A DNA stretch of 64,000 nt from Edaphochlamys debaryana (Eukaryota; Chlorophyta; Chlorophyceae; Chlamydomonadales): positions 434,001-498,000 of the forward strand of contig JAEHOE010000063.1 of the NCBI GenBank assembly GCA_016858145.1, given 5' to 3'. The notes under the pieces are model-generated. The model did not search any database, was not told the origin of the DNA, and saw only the letters and a list, made by a program, of their open reading frames with translations. Of the stretch, positions 1-12,463 are shown in pieces (the stretch's first letter is position 1; each line of letters begins with the position of its first letter). Made by a program: the position numbers and the translations under genes.

Positions 1-3000
1 AGCCGTGCGCATTGGCCATCCGCGCCGCCGCCTCCACCTCCTCTGCACTGGGATCCTCCCCCCCGCCCCCACCCCCAGGAGCAATCCCAGGCCGTGTGTT
101 CATCCCCTTGGCCTCGGCCGTCGCCTTGTCGCCCAGCCCAGCGGCTGCGCCCCCCTCCGCCGTTGCGCCCATGGCGATGTTGTCGTATATGGTCCCCGCA
201 AACAGCGCTGGCTCCTGTGAAACCAGGCCCATCTGGGGTACCGATAGGTTTGAACCGGTCGGGGGAGGGCAGGAACGGCACATGAGCACGTGACAGGTGG
301 ATAGCACAAGTGACCGAGGCGTACATCAATTGCCAGCTGCCTCCCCTCCCCCACCCCCCTCCCCTCCCCACCTGCGCCCTGAGCCAGCCCAGGTTGTAGT
401 CCCTCAGGTCCCTCCCGTCCAGGCGGATGCAGCCGGACTGGGGGGGGGGGGGAGGAGCGGGTGTAGAGGGGGAGCTGTGTCACGAGAATGGCCTACAACT
501 AAGGCCTCAGCCCCCCCCCCCTTGCCTGTGGGTCGTAGAACCTCTCCACCAGGCCCACGGCGCTGCTCTTGCCGCAGCCGCTGGGCCCCACCAGGGCCAG
601 GGTGGACCCGGGGGGGAGCCGCAGGCTCAGGCCGGACAGCACGGGGCAGGAGGGGCGGGAGGGGTAGGCGAAGCTCACGCAGCAAACCTCCAGGTCGCCG
701 TGGACCGAGCCCGGGGGCAGCCGTAAGCCGCCGCTCTCGCCGCTCCCCGGCAGGAGTCCCCTGCTACTCGCGACATGCTCCGTGATCTTGGCGCTGGCGC
801 TGCCCACATTGTGCTCCACTTCCGTCTTGAGCTTTGACTCTTCTCCGCCCCCTCCGCCCCCTCCGCCGCCGCCCCCTCCGCTGCCGCCGTTTCCGATGCC
901 CGGCCGCCGCTCGATGACGGCCCACAGCCGCCCGCCCGCGGCCCGTGCCGCCGCGAAGGCCTGCAGTGAGGGCGCCGCCTGGCCCAGGCTCACCCCCGCC
1001 ATGAGGCAGGCCATGAGGCAGGAGATGACCACACCGCCCGTGTAGGCGCCGGCCGTGACCCGGTAGGCGCCTGACAGGGGAGGGGGACGAGGGGGAGGGG
1101 GAGGAGGGGCATGGAGGAAGGGTGGGGGGCTGGGGAGGAGCGCCGGAGTCTGGAAGTGTTAGATTCTGGAGGGTAGGGCTACTCGGCAGACGTCCCCAGG
1201 ACCAGTACTGGTAGCATTCATCCCCGCTTCATCGGGTGGCCCTCCTGACCCCGCATCCCCCCCCGACCTCTGACACGCACCGAAGAACAGCCCCGCCGCG
1301 TACGCTGCGTAGACCACCAGCTGGATCCCGCCCAGGGACAGACCGGACAGCCAGGACTGCCGGACGGACTGTACGGGAATGGCGTTGAAGAGGCAAGCGA
1401 GATACTGATAGGAGCAGAAAGGGAGGCTAGCACAGGAGGCATGTGAAGGCAGGGTTGGTCGGCATGTCAGCGCTCTCCAGTCTCTACCCGCTTGAACACG
1501 TGCCTAGCCATGCATTTACCGTAGCCGCCTATATACATCCTGAAGTTGACATACCTCTACTCGGCTTTCCTCGAGCGCTTTATCGTACTCCTGTACGGAA
1601 GCTTCCTCCCTGCCGTACGCGGCAACGGTACGGATCTGACTTATGCTCTGTTGGGCCACGGAGCTGGCCTGCATGGGGAGGCCCGCGCATGGAGAGATTC
1701 CGTCATCGCAGCTGCATGGACACTGCCGTAACCCCCCTGTAGCGGCCCTGCTGCCCTGCTTCACCACCTCATCCGGTGAGCCCTACATACCCCCCACTAA
1801 ACCCCTGCCCCCCTCGCCTGCGCATACGCGCGCGCCCCCCTGGCGCTGGCAGCCGCCGTCCCGCGGGTCAGCAGCGCCGCAATGCCCGCCACCGCGGGGA
1901 GGGCGCCCACCATGACCTGGGCAGGGGCAAGCGACCAAGATTGTAATGGCAGGATCAATGCGGGTTGTGGCATCTGCGTCCGTCGTCAGCGCTCCGCCCT
2001 CACCCCCCCTTGCCCCCAACTCACCAGCGTCAGCGCCCAGCCCCGGCTGAAGGCCACCAGAAACCCCGACAGGAAAGTCGACCTGGGGAGGGGGAAGGGA
2101 AGCGGGAGGGGGAGGGGAAGCCGAGGCGGTGCGCCGTGGTGGGTGCCCGGCGGTGCTAGCACGCCGGCCGCACCTGATCACAAGCTTCCACCCTTGCCCC
2201 GACCCCCACCCCTTCCCGCCTTCAGGCCATAGCCCAGCTCCACCCCCCACCCCACCCTACAACCCCCCTCCCCACCCCCACCCGAAGTGCAGGCAGGACC
2301 CCAGCTTGTCCCCCAGCGCCGACCGCACATCGGCGCAGTCCTGCTCCAGAGACTGAAGTAGACCACCTGGGGGGGAGGGGCAAGGAGGGCATTGTTGGCA
2401 ACGGTTTTGGAGGGGAGCAAGTGCGCTGAGGCTCATGTCCGACGCGCTGCACCTTTGTACACCTGGGCCCCCGCCCTTCCAAGACCCGGCAGGCAACCCG
2501 TGCCCTCCTCACGCACCCCCGTGCGAGCTCCCTGCCCCCCTCAGGCCCCCTTCCCTCACCCTCCCCCCCCACACACACCGGTGGCGGCCTGCGTGTTAGG
2601 GCGTGTGAACGAACTTCAGACCCCTCCCCATCGCCCCTTTCCCTCGCCCCCCCCCCACCGGTGGTGGCCTGTGTGTCGAAGAAGGCCAGCTCCTGGGACA
2701 GGGCGGAGCGCAGGAAGCGGCTGGGGGCACGGAAGGGGAGGGGGAGAGGGGAGCGAGGGCGGCGGGTGTGGGGATACCGGTGAGGCGAGGGAGGGGCCGA
2801 GAGACTGGCCGGGGCAGAGCGAGGGTCTCTCTCCTCACCGCCCGGCCTCACATATACCCTTCAACTTCCCCAACGCTTTGACCGTGTCATGGCCCCGCAT
2901 CTCAATACTGCTCGATCTACTAGCTACCTCCATCCCCTACCGCAACTCGCTTTCCCTCTCTTCCCGCGTTGCCCCACTACTGCTCCTGCCTCTCCCCCCT

Positions 3001-4022
3001 TTCACCACCTCCCCCCACCTCCGCAGCCGGCTGCTCTGCCGCGCCGAGCTGGAGGAAAAGGCCGCCCCCTCCAGGAAGCTGGCGGCAGCTGCCCCCAGCG
3101 CCAGGTATAGGAACTTGAGGCACACCGCCGACACCGCCGACAGAAAGGCGCCCGTGTCGCTGGGGTCGCCGCCGCCCAGAGCGTCTGGCGGAGGCGGGGC
3201 AGCAGGAGGAGATAGGTGGGGAGGGAGCGAGGGAGTTGGAAGGGGTGGGGGGGAGGAGGTGGTGGAGGGCACTCGCATGGGAATGGGGACTCCCCCTTCA
3301 TCGGATGCGCTGTTGGGTGTGAGTGGTGGGGCCCCTGAGGACGGCGTAAAGGGGGGCAGCCGATGGCCCGCGAGACGAGTGTATGCCGCTTGTTGCCGTG
3401 ATGTACGCAGGTTTAAGGGCGTTTGGGGTAAGGATTGACGCTCGAGGGCATGGTGGAGTGGCTTGCAGTCGCAGCGCATCACAAACCCCCGTGTTCCTGT
3501 TGGACGTCCAACGTCCAACGGGAACACGCCCGCGTTCTCACCCGTGAAGTCACCGAACAGGATGCTGAACAGCGGTAGCAGGGCGCCTGATGGGGAGTGA
3601 AGCGGAGGCGGTGCGGGATCGAGGTGGAAGAAACGGCGCGCAGGGGAGCGAGCGAGGGGGTCGTCAACGATGTACAGGACGCCTGAGTGCCCGATACGTA
3701 CCGCTGCCCATAGCGCCAAGGGATCCCAGGGCTATAAGTGTCACGTCCCATCTGTCTGCAAGACTGTGGGAGCGAGAGCAAGCTTTGTTGTCGACAACAC
3801 GCGGCATGCGGAATCTGCCGGGGCTGACGACAGCACTCGACAAGCAGCATCGCCTGACCTGAACAACTTTCCAAACGACACAGGTGGTGTAAGCTTCGTT
3901 TCACATGTCGCTCTGGGCGTGTCGACGACAAGCTGGACGTCTCCATCGTCGCAATTCTGTTTCGTGTCGCCGACATGGCTTATGTGCTCGTGCCTCGATG
4001 TATCCATCTTCCCTGTGTGCAT
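1..4022 (-). CDS. ABCB/MDR-type ABC transporter, N-terminal half (partial, runs off left edge)
   Basis: Probable full-size ABCB exporter, of which TMD1 and the first part of NBD1 are inside the window (595 residues). Exons in genome order: <1-232, 372-437, 526-1070, 1281-1368, 1555-1668, 1818-1916, 2025-2082, 2282-2366, 2659-2720, 3019-3184, 3542-3586, 3702-3763, 3859-4022. All phases agree. The N-terminus reads KLFSLADRWD, then LGSLGAMGSG and LLPLFSILFGDF, the classic MDR start. Later landmarks are QELAFFDT, FLSGFLVAFSRGW, SISQIRTVAAYG and YAAYAAGLFFG. NBD1 has Walker A GPSGCGKSS, then FYDPQ/SGCIRLDGRDLR and the Q-loop stretch VSQEPALFAGTIYDNIAMG. A run of about twelve Gly lies between TMD1 and NBD1. 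About 34 extra low-complexity residues follow the Q-loop, before the expected signature motif. Introns after 1818 and 526 (reading down the minus strand) have GC donors. Substrate cannot be told from sequence. Start ATG is 4022; a second ATG at 4007 is possible. Confidence 0.88.
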
Positions 4023-4672
4023 GTGTATTCATATCTGAGTTTAGAGGTAGGCTGGGCCTTGGCTGTCAACCGACATGCCGTAAAGTAATCGCCTTTACAC
4101 CGCGGACCCCACGCGTAGCGCCTGCCCTCAGCCCCGGCGTCCCCCCCCCCCCCCCTCTTTGCCACCGAGGGCCCCCCACTTGAATGGTCACCTCGCAAGC
4201 ACCTGTATCAGCCACGGTATGCGGCCCCTGTCCCCCTGGGCCCAGGAGGGGCCCTCCTGCCGGGTCGACCCCTGTCGACCTGCCCGGCCCAAACCCTGAC
4301 CTCGCTCGCGTCTCCACCCCGACACCCCCTTGGTGCGTCCCGCCCCTCCCACCCGCCCCCCGGGGCATATAAGCTCCTGCAATTGGTCTGAGTGGGCAGG
4401 GTCGCTGCAACCAGCCACATTGCATACTGGGGCCCCAACCTTACTGCAGGACGCCCGGCACCGGGAACGTATTCGCATAGCGCAACACTCCACATCATCA
4501 CGACTGTGTCCTTCTATATTTGAGCCATAAGACCCGCGCTTCAACGAGAGACGCCTTTTGTCAATTTCTCTAAACAGCTCGCATTGTTTGGCTTTCATCA
4601 CCTCTAGCAGCCTTTCTCAACAACCAATTAACTAGCAGTGCTTTGCCGTCTTCGCGACGCACTTTGTCCAGC
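4023..4672. promoter_or_regulatory. Shared divergent promoter region of the ABC transporter and NOL7-like genes
   Basis: A 650-bp gap lies between two head-to-head start codons. It holds a C-run near 4140-4156 and a TATAA-like site at 4368-4372, about 300 bp before the plus-strand ATG. I saw no convincing coding exon. The TATA assignment is weak because the implied 5' UTR would be long. Confidence 0.4.
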
Positions 4673-5446
4673 ATGCCGCCCCGGAAGGCGGCGGCCGAGC
4701 CAGCAGAGCTGCCGCTTGACCTCGCTGGCTCCGAATCAGATGACGACGCTCCCGAGGAGGTGACCGCGAGCCACGGACGCGATCAGGCTATGCAGCAGCG
4801 CGAGGCTGAGCGCGCCTCCGCGGCCGCACTGAAGCATGCAGCCCTGGCGAAGCGTCGCGAGGCGGCCGAGAAGGCCGCGGCAGCGGCCAGTGAGCGCAAG
4901 GCGCAGCAGGTGGGCTCCAAGCGGGCCGCCGGGGCCTCGGAGGACGAGGACGGCGAGGGGGGGTCCGACGGCGAGGATGAGGACGAGGACGAGGAGATCG
5001 ACATGTTCGGGGACGTGGGCACTGGCGAGGGCGAGGACGAGGACGCGTCCCTAGGCGCCAGCGACGACGACGAGGACCACGAGGGGGCGGGCGGGCGCGG
5101 GAGAGGCGCAGCAGGGGACGACGACGGGGAAGGGGACTTCCTGCCGGAGTCGGTGCTGAGGGCCGTTGCGGCGCGGGAGGAGGAGGCGGAGGTACGCGCC
5201 GCGGCCGCAGCGGAAGCGCAGAAGGATGCGCGGAAGCTGAGCCGTCGCGCGGCCAAGCGGGAGGCGAAGCGTCGGCGCGTGGCGGAGGCGCGGGCGGGCG
5301 TGGTGGCGGTGGCGGTGCTGCCCAAGCTCCGAGCGGGTGGGCCTGCCGGGTCCTTCATCAAGGAGGCGCTGTACGGGGGCCGGGTACGGCGCTCGGCCGA
5401 CATGCTTAGTAAGAACCGCCTGGGTCCCTCGGCCAAGTTCGTGTGA
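4673..5446 (+). CDS. NOL7/Bud21(Utp16)-family nucleolar protein
   Basis: Single-exon protein of 257 residues. Family members are small-subunit processome factors tied to U3 snoRNA and pre-18S rRNA processing in the nucleolus. The match to the NOL7 layout is collinear. An acidic start with DDDAPEEVTAS is followed by a long basic/Ala helix rich in K and R. A central acidic block comes next (about residues 85-165). Then come FLPESVLRAV (NOL7 has LLPDTILEKL), a KREAKRRR nuclear/nucleolar signal, and the C-terminal SFIKEALYGGRVRR...NRLGPSAKFV segment. The ATG at 4673 is chosen; the frame is open further upstream but only from non-ATG codons. It is the only intronless model in the window. Identification rests on motif order recalled from the family, so a profile search against the NUC129 and U3_snoRNA_assoc families would settle it. 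Confidence 0.72.
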   Translation: MPPRKAAAEPAELPLDLAGSESDDDAPEEVTASHGRDQAMQQREAERASAAALKHAALAKRREAAEKAAAAASERKAQQVGSKRAAGASEDEDGEGGSDGEDEDEDEEIDMFGDVGTGEGEDEDASLGASDDDEDHEGAGGRGRGAAGDDDGEGDFLPESVLRAVAAREEEAEVRAAAAAEAQKDARKLSRRAAKREAKRRRVAEARAGVVAVAVLPKLRAGGPAGSFIKEALYGGRVRRSADMLSKNRLGPSAKFV

Positions 5447-5957
5447 GGCGAGAACAGCGCCGCACTGGCGCTGTGCTGGTCCGAGTGGGACCTGGCCTCA
5501 GGTCGGGGCGTCGAGCCCAGCCATCTCCCCGGGGGCTCCCTGGGGGCTGGCGGGCGCTAGGCACGCCCAGAGAACTCTGCGGTGCAGAGTGACTGTGTGT
5601 GTGGAGGCTGAGCAGGGTCCTGTCGGCGGCCGGTGGATTGGCCCGTGCACGGGGCTGGCCTGGGGGCGTCGGGCCTGGCAGTCACGCCTGGCAGCTCTGA
5701 GGGGCAGGCGGGGCAGGCGGCAGGACGGCTTTACTGAGAGGCAGTGTAGTGTACCAGTATGCGTTCAAGGCGGGGCGGGGGTGTCGTGCGGGCTGCTGCT
5801 GTGACGGGTGGCTGAGGACACGGCGGTAACGGCAGGGAACTTGGCAGAAAGCGGCGTGAAGGGGGCGGCCGGAGGCAGGACTTCGGAATGTGGCAACGGC
5901 TGGATGCCGTGTGGCGACGATGCTTGGAGCAGGACCTGCCCCTTGGGGTTCGATGAG

Positions 5958-5962
5958 TGTAA
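5958..5962 (+). terminator. Candidate TGTAA polyadenylation signal of the NOL7-like gene
   Basis: First TGTAA seen downstream of the stop codon, implying a 3' UTR of about 510 nt. TGTAA is the usual poly(A) signal in Chlamydomonas relatives. Confidence 0.4.
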
Positions 5963-6582
5963 GCATGGAGCGAGGACTATTGCAATATTGCAGCCGCCGC
6001 CATTCCTCCCCCGGACGTGGGGCTCGTGCAATGCGGCACTTCGTCTTTGGGCACAGGCGCTCGTTTGCGCAATCAGGTTCCCCAAGCCCCGGGGCGACAA
6101 CATACGTGCGCGGCCCGTGGTTATGGGGCGTGAGCAGTGTTAGCACTCGGGCGGGGGCAGGCGGTCATGGCGGAGCAGGCCGGCATGGTTGAGGGACACG
6201 GTGCAGCCTGGGGGGCCCGCGAGGGCAAGGGAGCTCGCGGGTTGAGACGCACACGACAGCACACCTGGAAAGGGAGGGAGGGCGAGTAGCCAGGGGCGGG
6301 GGAAGGGTGGCAGTCAGAGGCCTCGCGGCCCCAGAGACCGCCTTGGCAGCTTCCTTGCTGAGAGTCTGAGACCTGACAACAGGGGCCCGTGTTGCAAGAT
6401 CGAAGTTCCGCAACCGTCAGGCATGCACAGCCCAGGCAGGAGATAACAGGCCAAACGAATCGGGAAAGGGAAGGGAAAGGAAAGGGTACAGACGCTGGGC
6501 GTGCTCGTTGCGGAACTGGTCCACAGCCAGTCGCCACGGGCCCGGGGCTTCGGGCAGTGTGGCGGTTGGTCCAGGATGATGT

Positions 6583-6624
6583 CCCAGGCCCAGGCCCAGG
6601 CCCAGGCCCAGGCCCAGGCCCAGG
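6583..6624. repeat. (CCCAGG)7 hexanucleotide repeat
   Basis: Seven perfect tandem copies of a 6-bp unit in intergenic DNA. Confidence 0.95.
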
Positions 6625-7035
6625 GGGCCGCGTGGAGAGGCGGGCACGCTGGGCATGGTTGGCGCTGGAAGGCAAGGGATAGGGGGTAGGGCTCCCCAGT
6701 CCGTGCTCGGAGCAAAGGAAGGATACCGATGCGTGACTTCAAAGTTAAAGGGTTTCGCACGTGCTGGTTGGCAGCGTGTTCGGGAGAGGCCTTCGGCTGC
6801 GAGCCAAACTCCTCCGGGTTGGGCGGGTAACGCGAGCGTTGGGTACGTGCCGAGCATTGATACGGCCGTCGGTCGGCACAACGTGTGGGGCCGCGACTAC
6901 CCGGGCCGAAGCTTGTACAAGCAGTATCTTGAAGGTCACTTCACCCCAAGTAGCCAGGCGCGGCTGCTAGCGTAGGGCCTCGGTCGCACGTGGCGACTTT
7001 AATCGCCAAGGCGTGCTGCGCCGCTCGCCGCCACC

Positions 7036-10000
7036 ATGGTGCAGCTAGGCCAGAGCGCGTCGGTGTCGGGGCTTGTGTTGTTCGGCACCACGACGTCGCT
7101 GCTGGCGAAGATTGGTGGGGCGGATGTCGGCAAGCCCTACCAGAGGCCTTGCGGCCTGCGACTTTCGCCGCTCACACACCGCCATTCCTCGCAGTGTATG
7201 AGCTTAAGAGCGTCGGGCGGGATGGCGAGGTCAAATACTTCCGCAAGCCGTGGGCGATGACCTCGCTCATGTTCGTCGGTGGGTGCCCGCTTTCCCGACC
7301 CCCATCCGCTGCCGCACCCACTACCCGCTGTCCCACCAGCCCGAGCTTCCGTGATGCCTGCATGCCTATCCGCCTCTCCCCGTGAGCTCAAGCCCCCAAG
7401 GAAAACCCCATTGCCAACACCTCAACCCCGCACCTCACCAGCCCACAGCAGCCCTCCCCGCGCCCCTGCCGGCTCTATCTGGCGCCCCTCCTGGGCCCAT
7501 CCCCACCCCTCACCTCCCCGTCCCCACCCCCCACCCCTCACCTCCCCACCCCTCACCTCCCCACCCCTCGCCTCCCCACCCCTCGCCTCCTCACCCCTCA
7601 CCTCCCCACCCCTCACCTCCCCACCCCTCACCTCCCCGCCTCCACCCCCCACCCCACCCCCCACCCCACCGCCCCCCAGGCATGTCCTTCTGCCTGCCCA
7701 TGGCCTACTACCAGGAGCGGAAGGCGCGCAAGCAGCGCTCCTCGGCCGAGCAGCTGGACCCCCTGCTGGGGAGCGAGGAGGTGGAGGGGGGGGGCAGGGG
7801 TGCATTGTGCTGAGAAGGGAAGGGCGGGGGGGTAGGGCTGGGGAGGCAGCGGAGGAGGTGGGACATCCCCTGCTGGGGAGCGAGGAGGTGGGGAGGGGCA
7901 GGGAGGGGGTGGGCGGGAGAAGAGGGTTAATGGTTTGGCAGGGTTTTGGGGGGAGGGCTGTCAAGAAGCTGGCCCCCTGCTGTGGCACGAGGAGGTGGGG
8001 ACGAGAGGGGGGCTGGGAATGGGCGGGGAAGGAGAGGGGGTCGGCAAGGTGCGGGTGGGCCTTTGAGGGGGTTCGAACTCAGGGGGGAGACCGCGGAGGT
8101 GGGACACCCCCTGCTGGGGCACGGGGTGGGGACGAGCAGGGCAGGGATGGCGGGGATGGGGGGCATAACGGGGTGCAGGGACTCTGGGGAGGGCCGCCGA
8201 GCAGCTGGAACCCCCTTAACTGGAGACGGGGTCGTTGGGTGTGGGGTTGGGCGCGGCGGGGGTCTAGCAGATGGGGCGGGAGGGCATCCGTCTTCCTCCG
8301 GTCCTACACGCGCACCTCTCCCTCTCCCCTTTTATGATCCACCACCCATTCTCACCCACCCCACCCTCGCCCATATCTCGCCCAACCCTCACCCCCCCCC
8401 CCCCCACCTCACCCCCACGCCCCCACCTCACCCCCCACCCCACCTCAACCCCCCAGGCCTCCTCCCACCCCAAGCGCTCCCACTTCAAGGAGGTGGCCCT
8501 GCTGGCCCTCCCCACCGCCTTCGACCTCATCGCCACCATCCTCATGAACGTGGGCCTGCTCTACGTGACCGCCTCCGTTTACCAGGTGGGGGCGGCGGGG
8601 GGGGGGGGGGAGGGGGCAAGGGGTTGGGTGGGGAGGAGGGCAGGGTGTGACGGGAGGGATGATCTGGAGTGAGGGAGACTGAGCTGACACCTGCTCCACG
8701 CCTCTGCATGTGTGGGAGACGGTGAGGAGGGCGGTGGTGGTAGGTGAAGGCGAGGGAGAAGCCGACTAGGACGGGCATTGACGGGGAAGGTATGTCACCC
8801 TTTGTCAAGGACTGAGGAAAGCTGAACCCGTCCTCCCCTGACCTCTTCCCCCCCCCCCATCCCCCTGCTGGTTACGCGGTAGATGATGCGCGGCGCCGAG
8901 ATGCTGTTCGCCGCCGCCTTCGCCATCACCTTCCTGGGCCGCAAGCTCAACCGCTACCACGGGCTGGGCATCGTGTGCTGCGTGGTGGGTGGCGTGGGGG
9001 GGCGGGTGTGGGGGGGGAGGGGGGGAGGGCCCCTGAAGTCGTGTGCCCGCCCTGACTCGTGCTAAAAGGCCTCACTTGCTGTACCCCCATTCCACACTCC
9101 CCCCCCCCAAAGACCGGCATTACGCTTGTGGGCACCTCCTCCATCCTGTCCGGCGAGGGCTCCTCCACGCACGCCGTGTCCCCCGAGCAGATGCTCATGG
9201 GCATGGGGCTCATCATCACCAGCCAGGTGGGGGGGGGAGGGAGGAGGGGGGGGGGTGGAGGGGGGGAGGGGGGAGAAGATGGCAAGAGAGGAGGCAAGAG
9301 CGGAGCAAGAGGCATGTGGTGGTGGCGTGCGGCGGCCTTGTCCCCGGGGACCCCTCGGCTTTTCCTCACCCCCGCTCCTCATCCGTCTCGTGGCGCTCTA
9401 TGGCCAATACAACCCCACCTCCCTCCCCGCCTCCCTCCCCACCCTACTACCCCCCCCCCCCCACCCCCAAGGCCGTGCAAGCCGCCCAGCTGACCTTTGA
9501 GGACTTCTTCATGGCCGACCTCAACATCCCGGGGAACAAGATCGTGGGCTTCGAGGGCGTGATCGGGGCCGTGGGCACTCTGGCGGTCATGATGCCCATC
9601 GCGTACTTCCTGCCGGGTAGGGGGCGGGCTGGGGGGGAGGGGGCACGGCGTCGGGGGAACGGGGAGGATGAGGGATTGAAGTGAGGGGGCCCGACAGGGG
9701 GGGGTTCGAGGGAACGGGTGAGGGGGAGGGACCGCATAGGGTGGCCCCTTTCGTAACTACGCCCCTCCGCCGCCCCCGCCCACTGCCGCGTCAAAACCCC
9801 CTCCCCCTTCCCTCACCCCCCCCCCCCAGGCCCCGAGGGCGAGGGCGTCCACGAGGACATGCTGGACACCTGGGTGGTGGGTGGGGGCGGATGGGGTGGA
9901 GGGGGATGGATGGGCAAGGCCGGGTAAGGAGCTAAGCAGAGGTGGGGAGTAAGGGAGGTGGACGGGTAGTTGGCGGTTGTGGTGGACACTCTACGCCCTC

Positions 10001-11687
10001 TCATGGATAGGGGTTGCGGGCTGTGTCGCCTGGCAGGGAGGAGCATGGAGCGGCGGGGCGTTTGCGCGCAGAGGGGTGCCCCTGATGGGGGTTGCCCAGG
10101 CGGTTACCCTTAGCCCTAAACACTCTTCCGGGCTCCGCCACGGTTCGTCACCGGGTCGCTGACGACTGACCCACCCCCTTGCCTCTCCACGTTCTCCCTC
10201 CCTTCTGTCGCACAACTGCCGTACGCCCCCCCCCCCAGATGATCAAGAACAGCGGCGCCCTGCAGGCCGTACTGCTGGTCGACTGCGCCGCGCTGCTGAT
10301 GTACAACATCTCCGGCATGGCGGTCACGGGGCACCTGGGTGCCGTATTCCGTACGGTGCTGGAGACCATGCGTACCCTCTTTGTGTGGCTGGTGAGCGCT
10401 GTGGGGCGCTTGGTCGGAGGGACGAGACGCACGTGCCGGCGAGAAGCACCGGTCCAAAAGTCCATCGGCCGCCTCCCCTGATCCTGTCTCCCCCCCTTCC
10501 CCCCCTCCCCCCCTTGTCAGGTGGACCTGCTCCTGTTCTACACCCCCCTGGGCATGGGCCAGCTTGGGGAGTCCTGGTCCATCTACTCGTGGCTGCAGGT
10601 GGGGGGAGGGGGAGGCACAGGGGTGGGGGTGGACGGGATGCAGCGCTTGACGGGGTATGCAGAGCGGAGCTGCCCCGGGACGAGCGGCCCCGGAACCAGC
10701 CGCCAGCCCGCGGTGTGGTGCGAGGGGCGCAGAGGTGGCGGGAGGGGCTCTGAGGGCCCGCCACACCACCTCCCTCCCACCCTCCCTCCCCCTCCTCCCT
10801 CCCCCCCCCCTCCCCCTCCCCCGCAGGCCGCTGGCTTCGTGGTGCTGGTCTCCGGCACCCTGGTGTACCGGTGAGGGCGGCCGGGGGGGCGGGGAGGGAG
10901 ATGGCCAGGAAGGGTTCGGGGGATGGAGGGGGTGAAGGAGTTGGGACGCGGGGCGGACCTGGAAGCACCAGGTGATAAGAAGCCACGAACCCCACGCAGC
11001 CCTCCTCCTCCCCCGCATCTCCAGCTTCCCGCCGAGCCCCTCTCCCCCCCCCTTTCCCCCCCCCCCCAGCCACGGCGACTACGAGGCCCAGCGGCGGCAG
11101 CTGGTGGAGGCGCTGGCGGTGCACGCAGCCGACGCCCCCGCGGAGGCGGAGGCGGCCGAGGAGGGCGGCCGCCCCGCCCACCCGCACCCGCACGCCCACG
11201 GCCCCGCCGCGCCCCTGCTGGTCCCCGCGGGCCCCGGGGCCTCCGCCGCTCAGCCCATCGACGCGGGCCGCGCGTCCTTCCGCGCCTCGCAGACCATCGC
11301 GGCCGGGTCGTACAGCAGGTGGGCGGGAGCCCGGGGGTGGACCTGGGTGGGCCTGGGTGGGCCTGGGGTTCTGGTGGGAGAGTGGAGGGTGAGCTGTCAC
11401 AGGATCACGCAGCGGGGCCTGTGGCTGGCAACCCGGCAGGGGGTCGGGCTGTCGGCTGTCCTGGGTACGCTCTTACGGCCGCGTGCCCGGGGCCGGGCGG
11501 GGCAGGCTGGAGTACCGGTATGCAGTGTGCCCCCGTGTCGCGACACGCTCACACACATGCACTCAGCCCTGGGCACTGTGACGTATGTCTCTTCCGCTTC
11601 CGCCCCCGCCCCAGGTCCCTCACCCACGGGTCCTACATGGGCCGGTCCTGGGCCCGCACCCACGCCGCCACGCACGAGGACGACTGA
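7036..11687 (+). CDS. SLC35F6-like drug/metabolite transporter
   Basis: 464-residue polytopic protein of the DMT/EamA superfamily, closest in layout to SLC35F6 (ANT2BP/TANGO9). Exons: 7036-7114, 7195-7278, 7680-7780, 8457-8585, 8883-8984, 9113-9226, 9472-9616, 9830-9873, 10239-10391, 10521-10598, 10827-10870, 11070-11318, 11615-11687 (1,395 nt, all phases agree). The ATG sits in a strong CCGCCACC context. Landmarks in family order: LPTAFDLIATILMNVGLLYVT, then RGAEMLFAAAFAITFLGRKL, then GVIGAVGTLAVMMPIAYFLP, then DMLDT, then MYNISGMAVTGHLGAVFRT with TMRTLFVWLVDLL, and finally GFVVLVSGTLVYR. The C-terminal tail (about residues 358-464) is soluble, rich in His, Ala and Pro, and not part of the family core. 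Animal relatives act in lysosomal or mitochondrial membranes; location and substrate here are unknown. Intron 3 is repeat-rich (see findings). Confidence 0.9.
7507..7640. repeat. C-rich minisatellite in intron 2 of the SLC35F6-like gene
   Basis: Tandem degenerate units built on CACCCCTCACCTCCC, about 15 bp, running almost to the splice acceptor at 7678-7679. Confidence 0.85.
7781..8456 (+). repeat. Intron 3 with repeated copies of the exon 3 end and donor site
   Basis: The last part of exon 3 plus its donor (7759-7790) recurs closely at 7862-7893 and, more degenerate, at about 7970-8000, 8105-8135 and 8198-8230. Confidence 0.8.
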
Positions 11688-12244
11688 GCTGGGGGCCCCA
11701 GGGCCGCGCGATTGACCGGGCAGGGGGGCGCTGGCAGCCGCCGTCTATCGTTGAACATCCGTGGTAATGTCGCAAGAGGACGACTGAGTGTGTGTGTGGG
11801 GGGGTTAGTGGGCGTGCGGGTGGAGGAGCGGCGGGGTGAGGGCCTGGCAGGGGTGTGGAATGTGCATGGCAGGGCTTGGGGTTTGAGGTGTCTTGCCCCT
11901 GGGCTCACCTGGCGCGGGCTACGGGCGCAGGAGGTTGACATGACGGGGGAAAGGGGTGGTGTCGGTGCGGGGAAGGGCGGACAGTTCGGGAAGGTGTGAG
12001 GGGCTGTGTCTGACGCTTGGACATTTGGGGGGGGGGGCGGGGCGCTCTGGACGGTCCCACGGGTCCATGTCCACTGTGAGGTGTGCGTGTGTGGTGGGGG
12101 TGCTGTGGACATTGAGCGGATGCAGGCAGTTGGGACTAGGGACTCAGGAGAGGGAGCGGGTCGCTGGTTGGTGATTGGTGACCCCACGGGGCTCTCCGCG
12201 GGCCCCTCAGGCGCGAGGCCATCTTCAGAATGAGCTCCAGGTGT

Positions 12245-12249
12245 TGTAA
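12245..12249 (+). terminator. Candidate TGTAA polyadenylation signal of the SLC35F6-like gene
   Basis: TGTAA about 560 nt after the stop at 11687 and before the TATA box of the next gene. Confidence 0.45.
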
Positions 12250-12463
12250 AGCCGCACCTGATCTCCACACGAGAGCGGACGGGGTAAATAGCACACGCTA
12301 GTATCGTGCTCTTGCATACAACAGGAACCAGGGCCCGTGTGGGCCTCTACCGGCCTCTGCAGTTGAGCACATCCTCTCAACCGCGTTCAACTTGTCGTGG
12401 GAGTCCCCCGAGACGGGAGGTGCCAGCCAAAGTCCTCACTACACGTGCCGTGACATGACTGGC

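Larger units (their letters stand above)
5447..7035. other. Intergenic region, no gene seen
   Basis: Contains the 3' UTR of the NOL7-like gene, a CCCAGG hexamer repeat and the upstream region of the SLC35F6-like gene. Open frames on both strands are short, lack domain signal and overlap each other. Confidence 0.5.

Noticed and set aside
10116..11400. Long minus-strand frames (300-358 residues) over the SLC35F6-like gene
   Set aside because: Pro/Arg-rich antisense translation of real exons and C-rich introns; no independent support.
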